NCBI GenBank assembly: GCA_016630905.1 | Contig: WBMQ01000013.1 | Span: forward strand, 310,001-374,000 | DNA: 64,000 nucleotides | From: Capillidium heterosporum | Lineage: Eukaryota > Entomophthoromycota > Entomophthoromycetes > Entomophthorales > Capillidiaceae | Reading direction: 5' to 3' | Shown here: one piece after another, positions 23,519 through 34,648 of the stretch | Layout of the letters: every line of letters begins with the position of its first letter | Numbering within the stretch: the first letter of the stretch is position 1 | Position numbers and translations under genes: made by a program | The notes under the pieces: generated by a model | What the model was told of the DNA's origin: nothing | The model's database searches: none | Seen by the model: the letters and a program-made list of their open reading frames with translations, nothing else

Positions 23519-25510
23519 ATGGAAGAGCTTCGAATAAAAGTCTACAAACCCAACCGAGCTATACTGAAGAACGAACACAAAGATCAAACTAGAAAGCGAA
23601 AGGAGGTTGTAGCCAAGCGACAAGATGCTGTAGAAAGCCAGCTAGGTAAATTAATTATATTTATTAATACGGTTGAGGATAGCTTCAATTCAGATACATT
23701 AGCTTCACAAAGTACAGACGAAAGTACAAGCGTTTTAGGAAAAGATGATCAAGTGATTACTCAACTTCTCTTCATTAGGAAGTATGCCATCTGGCTCAAC
23801 AACCAACTCAAAAGTATAAACAATGCACCGTTCAATTACAACAGTAAGTTAACCAAAAGTCGCATACTAGCTATTGAAAACTACTTGAGTAAAGTTATGG
23901 TCAAGGTAGAAAGCTGGAGTGGTGTATCGATGGATCAACTACTAAACTTTACGAGAGGTAGGTTCGACATTGAAAACAGCGACAAAGTCAATGCTATGGA
24001 TTATGGCAGATTTCTAGAGGTAGCTATCCATGCCAGCTCCTGTTACCTACACATACTAAAAGATATACCCACGCAATTAAAGAAGTTTGATAATAAGGGG
24101 ACGAGCCCTGGTTTGCTTTCCTATACAGTAATGGCTTGTCTAAGTCGATTTTTGGACCCATCTTCCAACTTCACCTATAGGGATATCTACTACAACTCCA
24201 TCCAGAACATCGAGTACCTCTTACCTAAAGTTTACAGCGAGCCAAATGTTGAAAATTTGCGAGGCCTTTTGACATTACTTCGGGTACCTATATTTACGGG
24301 GAACCCCATGCTGGCTATCAAATACCTAAGCCTGGCCATCAACATGGCCAAAATCTGTGGCATACGCATGCAGACCTACCAGATTACGGACGACAACTTG
24401 GAGCTGTTCAAGGATGACGACTTTGAGCCCTATACGATCGATTGGTTCGGTTTCGGTGACCTATTCTCCCAGCTCAAGCTAACTTACAAGGATGAAAATC
24501 AAGAGCTCCCTTCTCTACCAACTCACTTTTCGTTAAGTTTCTTTTTACCGAGGCAAGAGGTCGTCTACGATATAGACCGTGCTATCCCCATAAGTTACCA
24601 GTACAAGATATGGGGTGCTACTAAGGAGATTGTCATCAACTGCAGGCATAACTACCACCCCAATTTAGACCCTTCGACGCTCAACGACGTGCTGCGGATT
24701 CCCCCCAACAAGATGAAAATCATCTACAACAACATCCAGCCACTGCTACCAACTTTAAATAACCCATTGTACTTTAAGATCCACCTATCTCCTCAATCTT
24801 ATTTAACTGTTGATAACAAAGCCTTTGCGATCGGGAACTCCCTCAGTAGGTGTAGCCACTTTGGCAACGTGGCATTGGCTCACTCTATTCACGCATATAA
24901 CGCTATAATCACCTTACTTTACCCTAGTATCCTAGTCAGGCCTTACCCCTACATATTTCCTTGTCTCGAACTGATCCAACTATTGAAAGCATCCCACTAC
25001 GCCTCCCTACTGTATTTATATTCGGCAAGCCTTCACCTCAAAGAATTGATAATTCAGCATGAAGATGATCGATCCCCATCCGCTAAATTTGCCGTCTCAT
25101 CCATAAAGGTGTTCCTTAGTACCTATCCCCAACCCGAGCCAAATGGTAAAATCTGTCACAACACTGACTTCAATTTGTACAATTTAACCAACTTGACCCT
25201 CAACGAGTTGATTTTTTCCTATTTAGTATACCTTAATGCGCTATGTATCTTGCGAAAGATGGACGATCTTGATCTGAGGCTATTTAATATGGCTATGGAT
25301 ATAGATGTTAGCAACCGAGAACAGGCACTTCAAAATGTTGAAACTGCGTTACGAGCACGCATCAACAATATCTTAGCTCTCTACAGGCTCTTTGCAGCCT
25401 TCCCCAGCCCATTCTACAACTTTGATGCCAAGTCTACTTACGAATCTATATTTGAACTCAGCTCTAACTTCACTATTCCGGTTTTGAACACGTTTGTGGA
25501 TACGAATTAA
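23519..25510 (+). CDS. putative fungal-specific transcription factor-like protein without a visible zinc cluster
   Basis: A 663-residue single-exon frame with ATG at 23519. The start is basic (PNRAILKNEHKDQTRKRKEVVAKR) followed by a short helical stretch, which is where the linker after a Zn2Cys6 cluster would lie. The middle, ENLRGLLTLLRVPIFTGNPMLA to MAKICGIRMQ, resembles the middle homology region of fungal Zn2Cys6 factors. No CX2CX6C pattern is seen in this frame or in the ~120 bp upstream. Either the DNA-binding exon is missing or farther upstream, or this protein regulates without it. The family call is tentative; that it is a real gene is likely given length and composition. Confidence 0.55.
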   Translation: MEELRIKVYKPNRAILKNEHKDQTRKRKEVVAKRQDAVESQLGKLIIFINTVEDSFNSDTLASQSTDESTSVLGKDDQVITQLLFIRKYAIWLNNQLKSINNAPFNYNSKLTKSRILAIENYLSKVMVKVESWSGVSMDQLLNFTRGRFDIENSDKVNAMDYGRFLEVAIHASSCYLHILKDIPTQLKKFDNKGTSPGLLSYTVMACLSRFLDPSSNFTYRDIYYNSIQNIEYLLPKVYSEPNVENLRGLLTLLRVPIFTGNPMLAIKYLSLAINMAKICGIRMQTYQITDDNLELFKDDDFEPYTIDWFGFGDLFSQLKLTYKDENQELPSLPTHFSLSFFLPRQEVVYDIDRAIPISYQYKIWGATKEIVINCRHNYHPNLDPSTLNDVLRIPPNKMKIIYNNIQPLLPTLNNPLYFKIHLSPQSYLTVDNKAFAIGNSLSRCSHFGNVALAHSIHAYNAIITLLYPSILVRPYPYIFPCLELIQLLKASHYASLLYLYSASLHLKELIIQHEDDRSPSAKFAVSSIKVFLSTYPQPEPNGKICHNTDFNLYNLTNLTLNELIFSYLVYLNALCILRKMDDLDLRLFNMAMDIDVSNREQALQNVETALRARINNILALYRLFAAFPSPFYNFDAKSTYESIFELSSNFTIPVLNTFVDTN

Positions 25511-25825
25511 ATAATTATTTGTTAATAGTACTTCAAGTGTAAATTGGTTTGTGCTTTAATACTTGGTAAACACCTTCATACTAAAGTTCATCTATTTGAT
25601 TTATGAAACTACTAAAAGTTTATAATTTAAATATAGCACTATATATGAATTACAGCTATTATTTAAATGAGAAAATATATAATCCAAATTATACAACTGA
25701 TTCAACAAATAATATAAATTTTATAGCAGCAAATAATCTTCCAAGGACAAAAAGGGCCTATTAACACAACATACCATAACAATACATTATGAAGGACCTA
25801 CGTCTCAAACCAAACTCCATTGAAA

Positions 25826-28712
25826 TCACTCCTTCCGACGTTTACTCTCAGAATCCTCAACGATTTCAGCAATATCAGTATCTTCAATCAAATCAGGTTT
25901 CTCCAATAAAGTCTGTAGCTGGTCATCAACCTCCAGATCGCCTTGTAAGGAAAGTAGATTGTCATCTTTGACTTGGGTCTGGTACAGTTGGAAGGTGCCT
26001 TGCTCAGCCTTGGCGCTTTCTGAAGCGTTAACTAGCAAGGTAGCAGCCGCTTCGTAAGCCTCGTCGGAACGGTCCATGATGCGCTCTAGATCTATGTCGC
26101 TGATAAGCTGATCTCCTGGCTTGACTAATATATTCTCGTAGTCGTGATTGTTCAACATACGCTCGAATTCATTGGATGAGTCGTCGTCAAAAGCATTACC
26201 GGTACTAGTCCGCAGTCCCTTGAATTTACCTAAGTTAGAGATGGAAGTTAGTAAAGAATTTGGTACTATATGCACTTTTGTGGATGACGAGCTTTTCAAG
26301 CAATCGTTTGGAATTTGCCTTTCCGATAAGGTGGCCTTCAACCGTATTGGCGGTGATCAGCCGGTAGACAATGACAGGCTTGGTCTGCCCAATTCGGTGG
26401 CAACGGTCCTGGGCTTGGAGATCGGCTTGTGGGTTCTAAAATAATTAGAAAGTTGCATTATATAGCAAGTACCCAATCCGAATCGTAAAAGATGACAGTG
26501 TCAGCCGTGGCCAAGTTGATTCCCAGCCCACCAGCACGGGTTGATAGCAAAAAGACCTTGATCTTATCATTACGGTTGAAGTCGGAAATCTGCTCCTGGC
26601 GGGAATCTTGTTTCACACTACCATCGATACGACAGTAATCCCATTGTGAATTGGAGATGAGATAGTGCTCTATTTCAATTAGATAAGTTTTTCAACTAAG
26701 TTTACCTATAATATCTAGGACATGTGTCATCTGGGAAAAGATCAGAACCCTATGGCCCTTGGCGATAAGCTTTTTGAGAAGTTTGTCTAAAAGTAGCATC
26801 TTGCCGCACTGGTTGACAATTTTGACGGGGTCGTATATATACTCTCCAGTTGCCTTGTCGTACGGTGCCGTGAAGATAAAGGGATGGTTACATACCTTAC
26901 GTAGCTGCATCACTTTGTTTAAGAGGGCCATGGAGGACACGTTTTTAGCTAGCAAAGTATTAATACATAGCAGCACGTCTGTATTCTTACTAGTAATTTG
27001 TTGACGGTTGAGAGGCGGGGGAATATATTTTTCATAGATTTCCCCGTTTGACTGTTTTATTTCCTGAATAGAACCTACGGTAGGTTGTACCTCGGGTATG
27101 TGATCGAAATTTTTGGATTGAGCATCGATGAGGTACTGGCGAAGGTTGGAACTTAAGACAGCCTGGTAGAGCTCCTTCTGTTCGACGGTGAGATGGGCAT
27201 TGATGATATACTCGCGCTTTTTAGGGAGACTTTGCTCAACTTGGAATTGTTAGTATATACATCGACAATTAAAATGTACCATCAACTTTTAGCCTCCTTA
27301 ACAAGAATGGACGTAGGATTTGATGCAGCTGGTTGATAATGGATCGCTTGTTGTCTTCGTCAATTATATCTTCACGGTTACGAATATCTTTTATATCGAA
27401 CCTAGAATATTTAGCTATAATTCGGATGAAATTTACCAATCCAGGAACGAATCCATGTCATCAAAGATGTCGGGCAAGATAAAGTTTAGGAGAGACCAAA
27501 GTTCCGTAAGATCATTCTAAAAGTCAATATAGATGTTTAAAATTAAAGTACCTGAAGTGGGGTGCCAGTGAGCAGCAATCTATTTGCAGCACCAATCTTC
27601 TTCAACTCGCGTGAAAGCTTGCAGTCAAAGTTTTTCAAACGGTGTCCTTCATCAACTACTAAATACTTCCATGCGAAGCGCTATTTGAATTAGAAGAAGT
27701 TCATTATTTGGACAATTACCTGTAAGAAACTTCGGTCTCTCATAGCAACTTCGTACGACGTTAAGGTAACTTTGAAGTCGGGACGGCCATGGCTGAAGTA
27801 GCGTCTACGTAGAAGCATACGCTCCTCTTTAGTGCCATAAAACTGTAAGCAGTCGATCTCGGGTGCAAATTTCTTAAACTCGTTCAACCAGTTTGTCAAA
27901 GTTGATAATGGAACGATAATCAAAAATGGTCCGTTGACCCCATTTTCAATTAAATGGGCTAGGAAGGATATAGTTTGAATAGTCTAAAGCGAGAATACAT
28001 TACTAAAACTTGATATGTAAAGATATATAAATATACCTTTCCCAGGCCCATCTCATCAGCCAAGATACCGTTCAAGCCATTTTCGTAAAGTGAAATTAAC
28101 CAATCAACACCATCAACTTGATAATCCTTTAAAATAGCACCAGTAATAAGTTTGGGTTGACGTGAAACAGGCACTGCCTATAAAAAGGAAATGAGCAAAC
28201 TTACAACAAAAACCTTAACATTAGTAGTGGAGTCTGAACTCTTTCCGTTGGTCTTTGGACGACCACGCTTTTTACCCTTCTCGTTTGAACTAGTTTCTTC
28301 AAGTTTCTCTTGAGGTTGATTTCGAGCTTCATTCTTCTCTTTTTGTAAAGCATCTAACTTTTTGAGCAAGAAGTCGGAATAAATAGAAGATTTCTTCAAC
28401 AGAAAAGTTAAACGAGTAAGCTTTTGTTTATCTTCCGATTGATAGGATTCCAATTTGGCCTATTTAAAAGTTAACAAACTTATACTTATAAACTTTTACA
28501 TTCTTTTTCAATTCACGAATACCTAAATTTTCGGATGTGGCAACTTTAACTTCCTCGGTAGAGTTACTACCAACTGTTGAAACCTCCAAAGACTCTTCTT
28601 TAACTTTGATTTCGTTGGTATCAGCCATACTATTGACTTGAACATCTTCCACCTTGATATCGTTGGTGTCGGGTAAAACATTTAAGGAAGTTTCTTGGTT
28701 GGCACCTAACAT
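25826..28712 (-). CDS. IRC5: SNF2-family ATPase of the Irc5/LSH/DDM1 group
   Basis: Nucleosome-remodelling ATPase linked to cohesin loading and recombination in yeast, homologous to HELLS/LSH. Eleven exons on the minus strand: 28712-28500, 28459-28220, 28177-28037, 27983-27720, 27680-27552, 27516-27437, 27401-27280, 27239-26706, 26669-26473, 26435-26276, 26229-25826; introns 35-53 nt; 827 residues (S. cerevisiae Irc5 853). Motifs: [19 protein letters not shown], Walker [22 protein letters not shown] (DEGH box), [60 protein letters not shown]. The N-terminus is acidic with a [14 protein letters not shown]-hook-like element. The donor of intron 2 (42 nt, GTTAAG) has an alternative 15 nt downstream. 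Confidence 0.93.
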
Positions 28713-30463
28713 TTCAACTAAACAAAGTAGATTCAGTAAATGCACACATACAACTTTGATACCAGCAGCTGTAAACCTTAACGATATGAAAAGCAAAGGA
28801 CTGTTTGATGGTTAGCTATTCTTTGTGAAAGGTCTGTTTAGCAAAGTTTAATTGGCTATATTCCTAGTATTCCTGCAAGAGTAAAATTTTTGAAGCTAGA
28901 CCAATAAAAGTTTAGTAAAAAGCAACCAAAGCTAGATTCTTAGCAAATTTTGCCATTGCCTACAAAGTACCATATGAAAAGCAGTATATTCTTTGAATAT
29001 TTAGATTCCTTCAATGAAACGCGGTTCTCGTGTTGTATAAATGCCAGGAGCTGAAGACCACCAACCTATTCCAAATAGAAACATTCTATCCATAAAGGTC
29101 AAGCTCTATTATAATGATTCTAGATTGAAGTGGAGTTTTTATCAGTATTCTCGGCATAGTATACCAGTAGATAGTTAAGCTATACTTTGCTTTTAACATA
29201 TCCAAAATATACTAGCTAGAAAGCATAAGTTTAGATATACTTTCCTAGGCTATTTGTCTTCACTTATATATTTACCAACACCAGCTACATTTAGAAAGAT
29301 TTCAATTTAGCTGTTCACTGTGATTACTTTATATGTTCATATCCCGTAACTATACACCCTTGAAATGGATATATCTATTTTACAGATGAACTTATCTCAA
29401 GTAGCCATAGAAACATATTCCAAGCTTTAGTTATGAAGCTGCAACCTGTATTATCCTAAAAGCTTTCCATATGCTTAAAATATATTGAAATATGCTGGTA
29501 TTACTAAAATAAGTTTAGTCCCAGCAAACACCCAATTTATTCTGCTACAGAGTATGCAAATTTTGTTTATCCTTATAAGGATAGACTCAGATGGTATCTT
29601 TGCGGATTTTGACACTGGGATGGTATTATCATTTTTGCAACATTGACAGTACAGGTCGCGAACTGGTATTAAGCGTGACCACAAGAGGTTCATATTTAGG
29701 ATTATAGGGTGGGTTCTTGTATAGGATTTAGTCTCCTTTGGTGGCTATAATGGATTACCGAAATATTTAGGTTGTATTGTTGAAATTGTAAAATGGTATG
29801 TTTTTCAGATGATCACCCAAAACAATTAGCTGCGAAAACTGAATATATAACTTTATATCTAATTATTTAGCTATTTCATATCGCTCTATTAAGGGTATAT
29901 AGCATGAAATTCTTTGAACTATAAAGGATATTGGTTAAGGATAAGGAGACATCCAAAACTATATATAGACTTGAAAAAACAGCTTGAAGGATTCACATAC
30001 GAACTTTGGTGGATAAACTTGAAATCCATTGTCATCACTCGTACATTTCCACCCCAAAACCAGTACAGATACCGAAAAAAGCATTGGGAAATATTTTGCA
30101 GTTGAATTTGTTCTCCACCAGCGATCACATTGATTGAGTTTTATCGGATACCTCAAAGTTTGTTCCCAAGTTTCAGACATCTTATTATGGACATACCACC
30201 ACTCAACTCAAACTGAAATGCTCACGCCTAAATCAGTTGACGTGTTACTATTAGAAAAGGAGCATTTGACTTATAAAACTGATAAAAAATAATATATTTC
30301 CTTGTAACCTTTCTTTATTTAGCAAAGTTAGCGCAATTGGAGTAAGTGAATATACCTGTTCGAGTTGACAAAATAAACTTTGCCCATTGCATTGTAGAAC
30401 TAGTAAGCCATCGAAAGCTATAAATTTAGGCTGTGCAAATCTCACTCATCCTTTATCAACAAA
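28713..30463. other. spacer between IRC5 and the first JEN-type gene
   Basis: Divergent promoter region of 1.75 kb. Short frames at 29475-29693 and 29914-30180 overlap on both strands and lack conserved features, so none is called. Confidence 0.5.
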
Positions 30464-31927
30464 ATGAGAGACAACAAAATTGAATTTAGCCAGGGTGGCG
30501 AGTTGGCCAGAGTGGAAAGTGGTAAGGAGGACCAGTTAGCTGTACAGAAGAAGGAGCCCTGGTACCAGTTCATCATCGAGCGACCTCGCAAACCCGAATC
30601 TCCCCTCAGGATTCTAACCAGTTTGAACCGCACCCAAGCTTTAACTTACACGGCCGCCTTCTGTGGATGGTGCCTAGATGCCTTTGACTTTCACATATGC
30701 AACTTCGCCGTTGCCGATATTGCCAAGGAGTTCAACCGCCCTGAATACGAAATTACTAGCGCCATCACCATATCGCTTATGCTTCGACCGGTCGGTGCTG
30801 CCATCTTTGGTCTGTTAGGTGATAGGTTCGGTAGACGTACTCCTCTCATGATTGACATCTTTTTGTTTTCCTTGATGGGATTAGTAACTGGATTTGTCCA
30901 AGATTTCACTCAGTTCCTGGTAGTAAGAGCACTGTTTGGTATTTGTATGGGTGGTGAGTGGGGTTTAGGTGCTTCTATGGCCTTCGAATCACTACCACCT
31001 GAATCCCGTGGTATCTTTTCGGGCATCTTACAGCAAGGTTACGCCCTTGGCTACCTTTTGGCATCGTTGCTGTTTTTGGCAGTACAGCCAACTTTAGGCT
31101 GGAGAGCTATGTTCTGGATTGGTGCCTTCCCAGCTTTGTTGGTGCTATTCATTAGATTCTTCGTCCCCGAATCCGAGGTTTGGAAGGAGAATCAAGAGGA
31201 ACGTAAGGGTCAGGGTGCCGGCAAGTGGATGGCAGAAACTGGATTGGTGTTCAAGAAGCACTGGAAGCTGTTCATTTACACGGTATTACTTATGACCGGG
31301 TTGAACTTCATGTCCCACGGTTCTCAGGATCTCTTCCCCACCTACCTCAGGTCGCAGCTAGGTTACGCGCCGGGTCAAGTAACTGCTACCGTTGTCGTCG
31401 CCAACGTAGGCGCTATCATCGGTGGAACTACCATTGGTTACCTGTCACAGTACTTTGGACGTAGACGCAGCATCGCTCTGGCCTGTCTACTAGGTATCTG
31501 CTTCGTCCCAATATGGGGCTTCGCTGGAGTCTACAGCCAGGGGGTCCAGATGCTGGGCGCCTTCCTTTTGCAGTTCTGCGTGCAAGGTGCTTGGGGTGTA
31601 GCTCCTGCATTTTTGACCGAGACTTCTCCGCCTGAAATTCGTGGTACCTTCCCCGGCTTAACTTACCAGATCGGTAACTTAATCTCGGCTTCAGCCGCTC
31701 AAATAGAGGCTGTTATCGGCGCCAAGTACCACCTCCCCAATGGTAAACCCAACTACGCCTTGACCCAGTCTATCGTCGCCTGGATCTTCCTCAGTTTAAC
31801 CTTTATTATTATTCTGTGCGGTAGAGAGAACCTGGGCAAATCGTTCTTCAAATCTAAACAGCCCGAGAACGACAAAGAGGTTGTACTGGATGATATCAAT
31901 ACCTCGTTATCCGAGGCTAAAGCTTAG
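30464..31927 (+). CDS. Jen1-type lactate/monocarboxylate-proton symporter, copy 1
   Basis: Plasma-membrane major facilitator transporter for lactate, pyruvate and in some yeasts dicarboxylates. Single exon, 487 residues, 12 membrane segments. MFS loop motif GLLGDRFGRR and its repeat YLSQYFGRRR are present, as is the sugar-porter-like GGEWGLGAS. The JEN signature N-x-x-S/T-H-x-S/T-Q-D-x-x-x-T is complete: NFMSHGSQDLFPT at ~residues 290-302. The cytosolic N-terminus keeps PWYQFIIERPRKPESP; the acidic C-terminal tail contains KSKQPENDKE, the kind of region ubiquitinated in Jen1. A tandem paralogue starts 2,724 bp downstream. JEN genes are usually glucose-repressed; I see no certain operator. Confidence 0.93.
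   Translation: MRDNKIEFSQGGELARVESGKEDQLAVQKKEPWYQFIIERPRKPESPLRILTSLNRTQALTYTAAFCGWCLDAFDFHICNFAVADIAKEFNRPEYEITSAITISLMLRPVGAAIFGLLGDRFGRRTPLMIDIFLFSLMGLVTGFVQDFTQFLVVRALFGICMGGEWGLGASMAFESLPPESRGIFSGILQQGYALGYLLASLLFLAVQPTLGWRAMFWIGAFPALLVLFIRFFVPESEVWKENQEERKGQGAGKWMAETGLVFKKHWKLFIYTVLLMTGLNFMSHGSQDLFPTYLRSQLGYAPGQVTATVVVANVGAIIGGTTIGYLSQYFGRRRSIALACLLGICFVPIWGFAGVYSQGVQMLGAFLLQFCVQGAWGVAPAFLTETSPPEIRGTFPGLTYQIGNLISASAAQIEAVIGAKYHLPNGKPNYALTQSIVAWIFLSLTFIIILCGRENLGKSFFKSKQPENDKEVVLDDINTSLSEAKA
31052..31128 (+). repeat. 77-bp tract identical between the two JEN-type genes (copy 1 side)
   Basis: Matches 33773-33849 base for base, while flanking codons differ at many synonymous sites. This is typical of a recent gene-conversion tract between tandem paralogues. 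Confidence 0.8.
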
Positions 31928-33187
31928 GCTTGATGTGAATACATTTTTCTACTTTAACAATATATTAAATGCTTTATATAAATAATCTACAGTACGTGGT
32001 TGTAGCAATATACACTAATAGCCTATTAGATATTATACATACTGTAATGCTATTGAAATGAATGACCCACTTTTATACTATAAGCTCGAAATATCCGGAC
32101 CAGCACTTCATTAAATAATCTTCTAAGGGGAATAAAGGATGTATATATAAAAACAGACTGAAGTTTGAGAAGGCAATCATCAAGAAGAGTGATGGAACTC
32201 AGGAAAGCAACTTTGTCTAGAACTCAGCCTGTCCTTGAAATAAAAATATTCAAACGGAGCAACAAATCTCTATGGCCAAAAGTGATCCTTTCATTGATTA
32301 CAATGAGATATATGGCAGAATAAATCATATATATATAAATTCTATAAGTATACTGCTATTATAGTTATTCAAAGCTTTTATCTGGTACAAAAACATAGCA
32401 TACCCTTATGACTTGAAATTAAATATACCACACTAGACAAAAAGTAATACTAAAACATGTTTCGATATAAATACTCAGTGAACGTTTTATATAGCATTCT
32501 CCGTATTCTCAAAAGTTACTTCTTCGGACACATGTCCTTCACGACCCAAATTGACTTATTTAGTTAAATCCATTCCGCACAAAAAGATATCATTAAAATG
32601 TTGAAGTGGATGGAGTAAACGAAACCTAGGGTCAGGTACAAAGAAACCTCCATCAAGTATATTTAATAGCCGCTTACCTATTAATATCCAGGCGGAGAAC
32701 CCAAAGTTTCAGTAAACTCAAAATAACTGCATTGCATTAGCTTCCTCTATCAAAACTATCATCAAAAAATCGTTGCATTGACACGTTTCTGCACCACTGC
32801 AGATCATGGGGAGGTATGGTGCCGATATGAAATATATACATTTGAAGCTAGTTTCGATCAAAGATATCTTTATTGAAAATATGTATCATGTGGGAGTCTT
32901 CTTTTCTATAGTAGCGATATCGCACCTTTCTTGATCCCAACCAAAGAACTGTCTAAAGCTAAAATTGCTAGTGCCGTCAAACTGTTTACTATCCCACCCA
33001 ATATAGTATAGGACCAATAATTAGTAATTAGCCAAATTAGTTAAAACGTATAGCTGCACTTCTCTCAAAGAAACTAGGCTTCTACAAGCAGGTATAAAAA
33101 CTTTATGCACTTACATTTATAGCATTATATAGCAACCAAAAGATATAAATAGGGTCGATCAAACTGCAAGCCAACTTCATCATCAAA
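31928..33187. other. spacer between tandem JEN-type genes, sharing sequence with the flank of copy 2
   Basis: The 3' flank resembles that of copy 2 in a patchy way (for example CCAGCACTTCATT near 32101 and 34864; TCAAGAAG and AACTTTGT/CAG-TTTG type blocks near 32180 and 34940; ATGGCAGA near 32312 and 35081), showing that the tandem duplication included at least ~350 bp of 3' DNA. No intact gene. Confidence 0.55.
33144..33150 (+). promoter_or_regulatory. TATA-like box of the second JEN-type gene
   Basis: TATAAAT in the context AGATATAAATAGGG, ~40 bp before the ATG. Position is plausible for a yeast TATA element. Confidence 0.4.
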
Positions 33188-34648
33188 ATGAAAGAAGCCG
33201 AAATCGAATATACCCAGGATATCAACATAGCAAGAGTTGACTCGATTAAGGAGGGTATATCTATCGAACACAAGGAACCTTGGTATCAATTCATAATCGA
33301 ACGACCTCGTAAACCAGAATCACCCATCAAAGTTCTAACCAGCCTCAACCGTGTGCAAGCTCTCACCTACACAGCAGCCTTTTGTGGATGGTGTCTAGAC
33401 GCCATTGACTTTCATATATGCAACTTCGCCGTCGCTGACATTGCCAAAGAGTTCAACCGCCCTGAATACGAAATTACTAGTGCCATTACCATATCGTTGA
33501 TGCTTCGGCCACTAGGTGCCGCCATCTTTGGTCTCCTAGGCGATAGGTTTGGTAGACGCATCCCCCTTATGATTGACATCTTTTTATTTTCTTTGATGGG
33601 ATTAGTAACTGGGTTTGTCCAAGATTTCACCCAGTTCCTAATAATAAGAGCACTTTTCGGTATCTGTATGGGTGGTGAGTGGGGGTTGGGTGCTTCTTTG
33701 GCATTTGAGACGTTGCCACCGGAAGCTCGGGGTATATTCTCTGGCATTTTACAGCAAGGTTATGCGCTAGGTTACCTTTTGGCATCGTTGCTGTTTTTGG
33801 CAGTACAGCCAACTTTAGGCTGGAGAGCTATGTTCTGGATTGGTGCCTTTCCAGCATTCTTAGTGCTGTTCATTAGATTTTTCGTCCCCGAGTCGGAAGT
33901 TTGGAAGGAGAATCAAGAGGAACGTAAAGGCCAGGGTGCTGGAAAGTGGATGGCAGAAACTGGATTAGTATTCAAGAAACATTGGAAGCTGTTCATCTAC
34001 ACCGTCATATTTATGACTGGTATAAGCTTCATGTCTCACGGTACCCAAGATCTTTTCCCCACTTACCTTCGATCCCAGCTAGGCTACACTCCAGGGCAAG
34101 TAACAACTACAATCGTCGTCGCCAACATAGGTGCAATCGTCGGTGGAACTTGTATGGGTTATCTATCGCAGTACTTTGGTCGTAGGCGTAGCATTGCGCT
34201 AGCCTGCTTACTAGGTATCTGTTTTGTGCCAATCTGGGGTTTGGCGGGTATCTACAGCTACGGTGTCCAGATTTTAGGTGCCTTCCTCGTCCAGTTCTGT
34301 GTCCAAGGTGCATTAGGCGTTGTTCCAGCCTACTTAACTGAAACTTCCCCACCTGAAATCCGGGGTACTTTCCCTGGTCTGACCTATCAGATAGGTACCC
34401 TGATCTCGGCCTCAGCTGCCCAAATAGAGGCAGTTATAGGTGCCAAGCACCACCTCCCCGATGGAAAACCCAACTACGCCTTGACCCAGTCTATCGTCGC
34501 CTGGATTTTCTTCAGCTTGACCTTTGTTATTATCTTATGTGGCAAGGAGAAGCTTGGTAAATCTTTCTTCAAATCGGAGCAAGTAGATGATGATAGAGGG
34601 AGTGTGATGGTGGATATAAATACCACCTTTTCAGAGGCTAAAGTTTAG
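33188..34648 (+). CDS. Jen1-type carboxylate-proton symporter, copy 2, with altered signature
   Basis: Tandem paralogue of the gene at 30464: 486 residues, 12 membrane segments, largely the same sequence (for example TAAFCGWCLDAIDFHICNFA). MFS motifs GLLGDRFGRR and YLSQYFGRRR are intact. The JEN signature reads SFMSHGTQDLFPT, so the leading conserved Asn is Ser, while His, Gln, Asp and the last Thr are kept. Because this motif lines the substrate path in Jen1 (literature), the change may alter substrate choice; yeasts with two JEN genes often split mono- and dicarboxylates. N- and C-terminal tails differ most from copy 1 (MKEAEIEYTQDINIARVDS; EQVDDDRGSVMV), as expected for separately regulated copies. 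Confidence 0.92.
   Translation: MKEAEIEYTQDINIARVDSIKEGISIEHKEPWYQFIIERPRKPESPIKVLTSLNRVQALTYTAAFCGWCLDAIDFHICNFAVADIAKEFNRPEYEITSAITISLMLRPLGAAIFGLLGDRFGRRIPLMIDIFLFSLMGLVTGFVQDFTQFLIIRALFGICMGGEWGLGASLAFETLPPEARGIFSGILQQGYALGYLLASLLFLAVQPTLGWRAMFWIGAFPAFLVLFIRFFVPESEVWKENQEERKGQGAGKWMAETGLVFKKHWKLFIYTVIFMTGISFMSHGTQDLFPTYLRSQLGYTPGQVTTTIVVANIGAIVGGTCMGYLSQYFGRRRSIALACLLGICFVPIWGLAGIYSYGVQILGAFLVQFCVQGALGVVPAYLTETSPPEIRGTFPGLTYQIGTLISASAAQIEAVIGAKHHLPDGKPNYALTQSIVAWIFFSLTFVIILCGKEKLGKSFFKSEQVDDDRGSVMVDINTTFSEAKV
33773..33849 (+). repeat. 77-bp tract identical between the two JEN-type genes (copy 2 side)
   Basis: Partner of 31052-31128. Another near-identical stretch encodes KPNYALTQSIVAW in both genes (around 31747-31790 and 34468-34511). 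Confidence 0.8.

Noticed and set aside
29914-30180. Three overlapping 60-70-codon frames on both strands
   Set aside because: They are mutual shadows without domains in the divergent IRC5/JEN promoter region.
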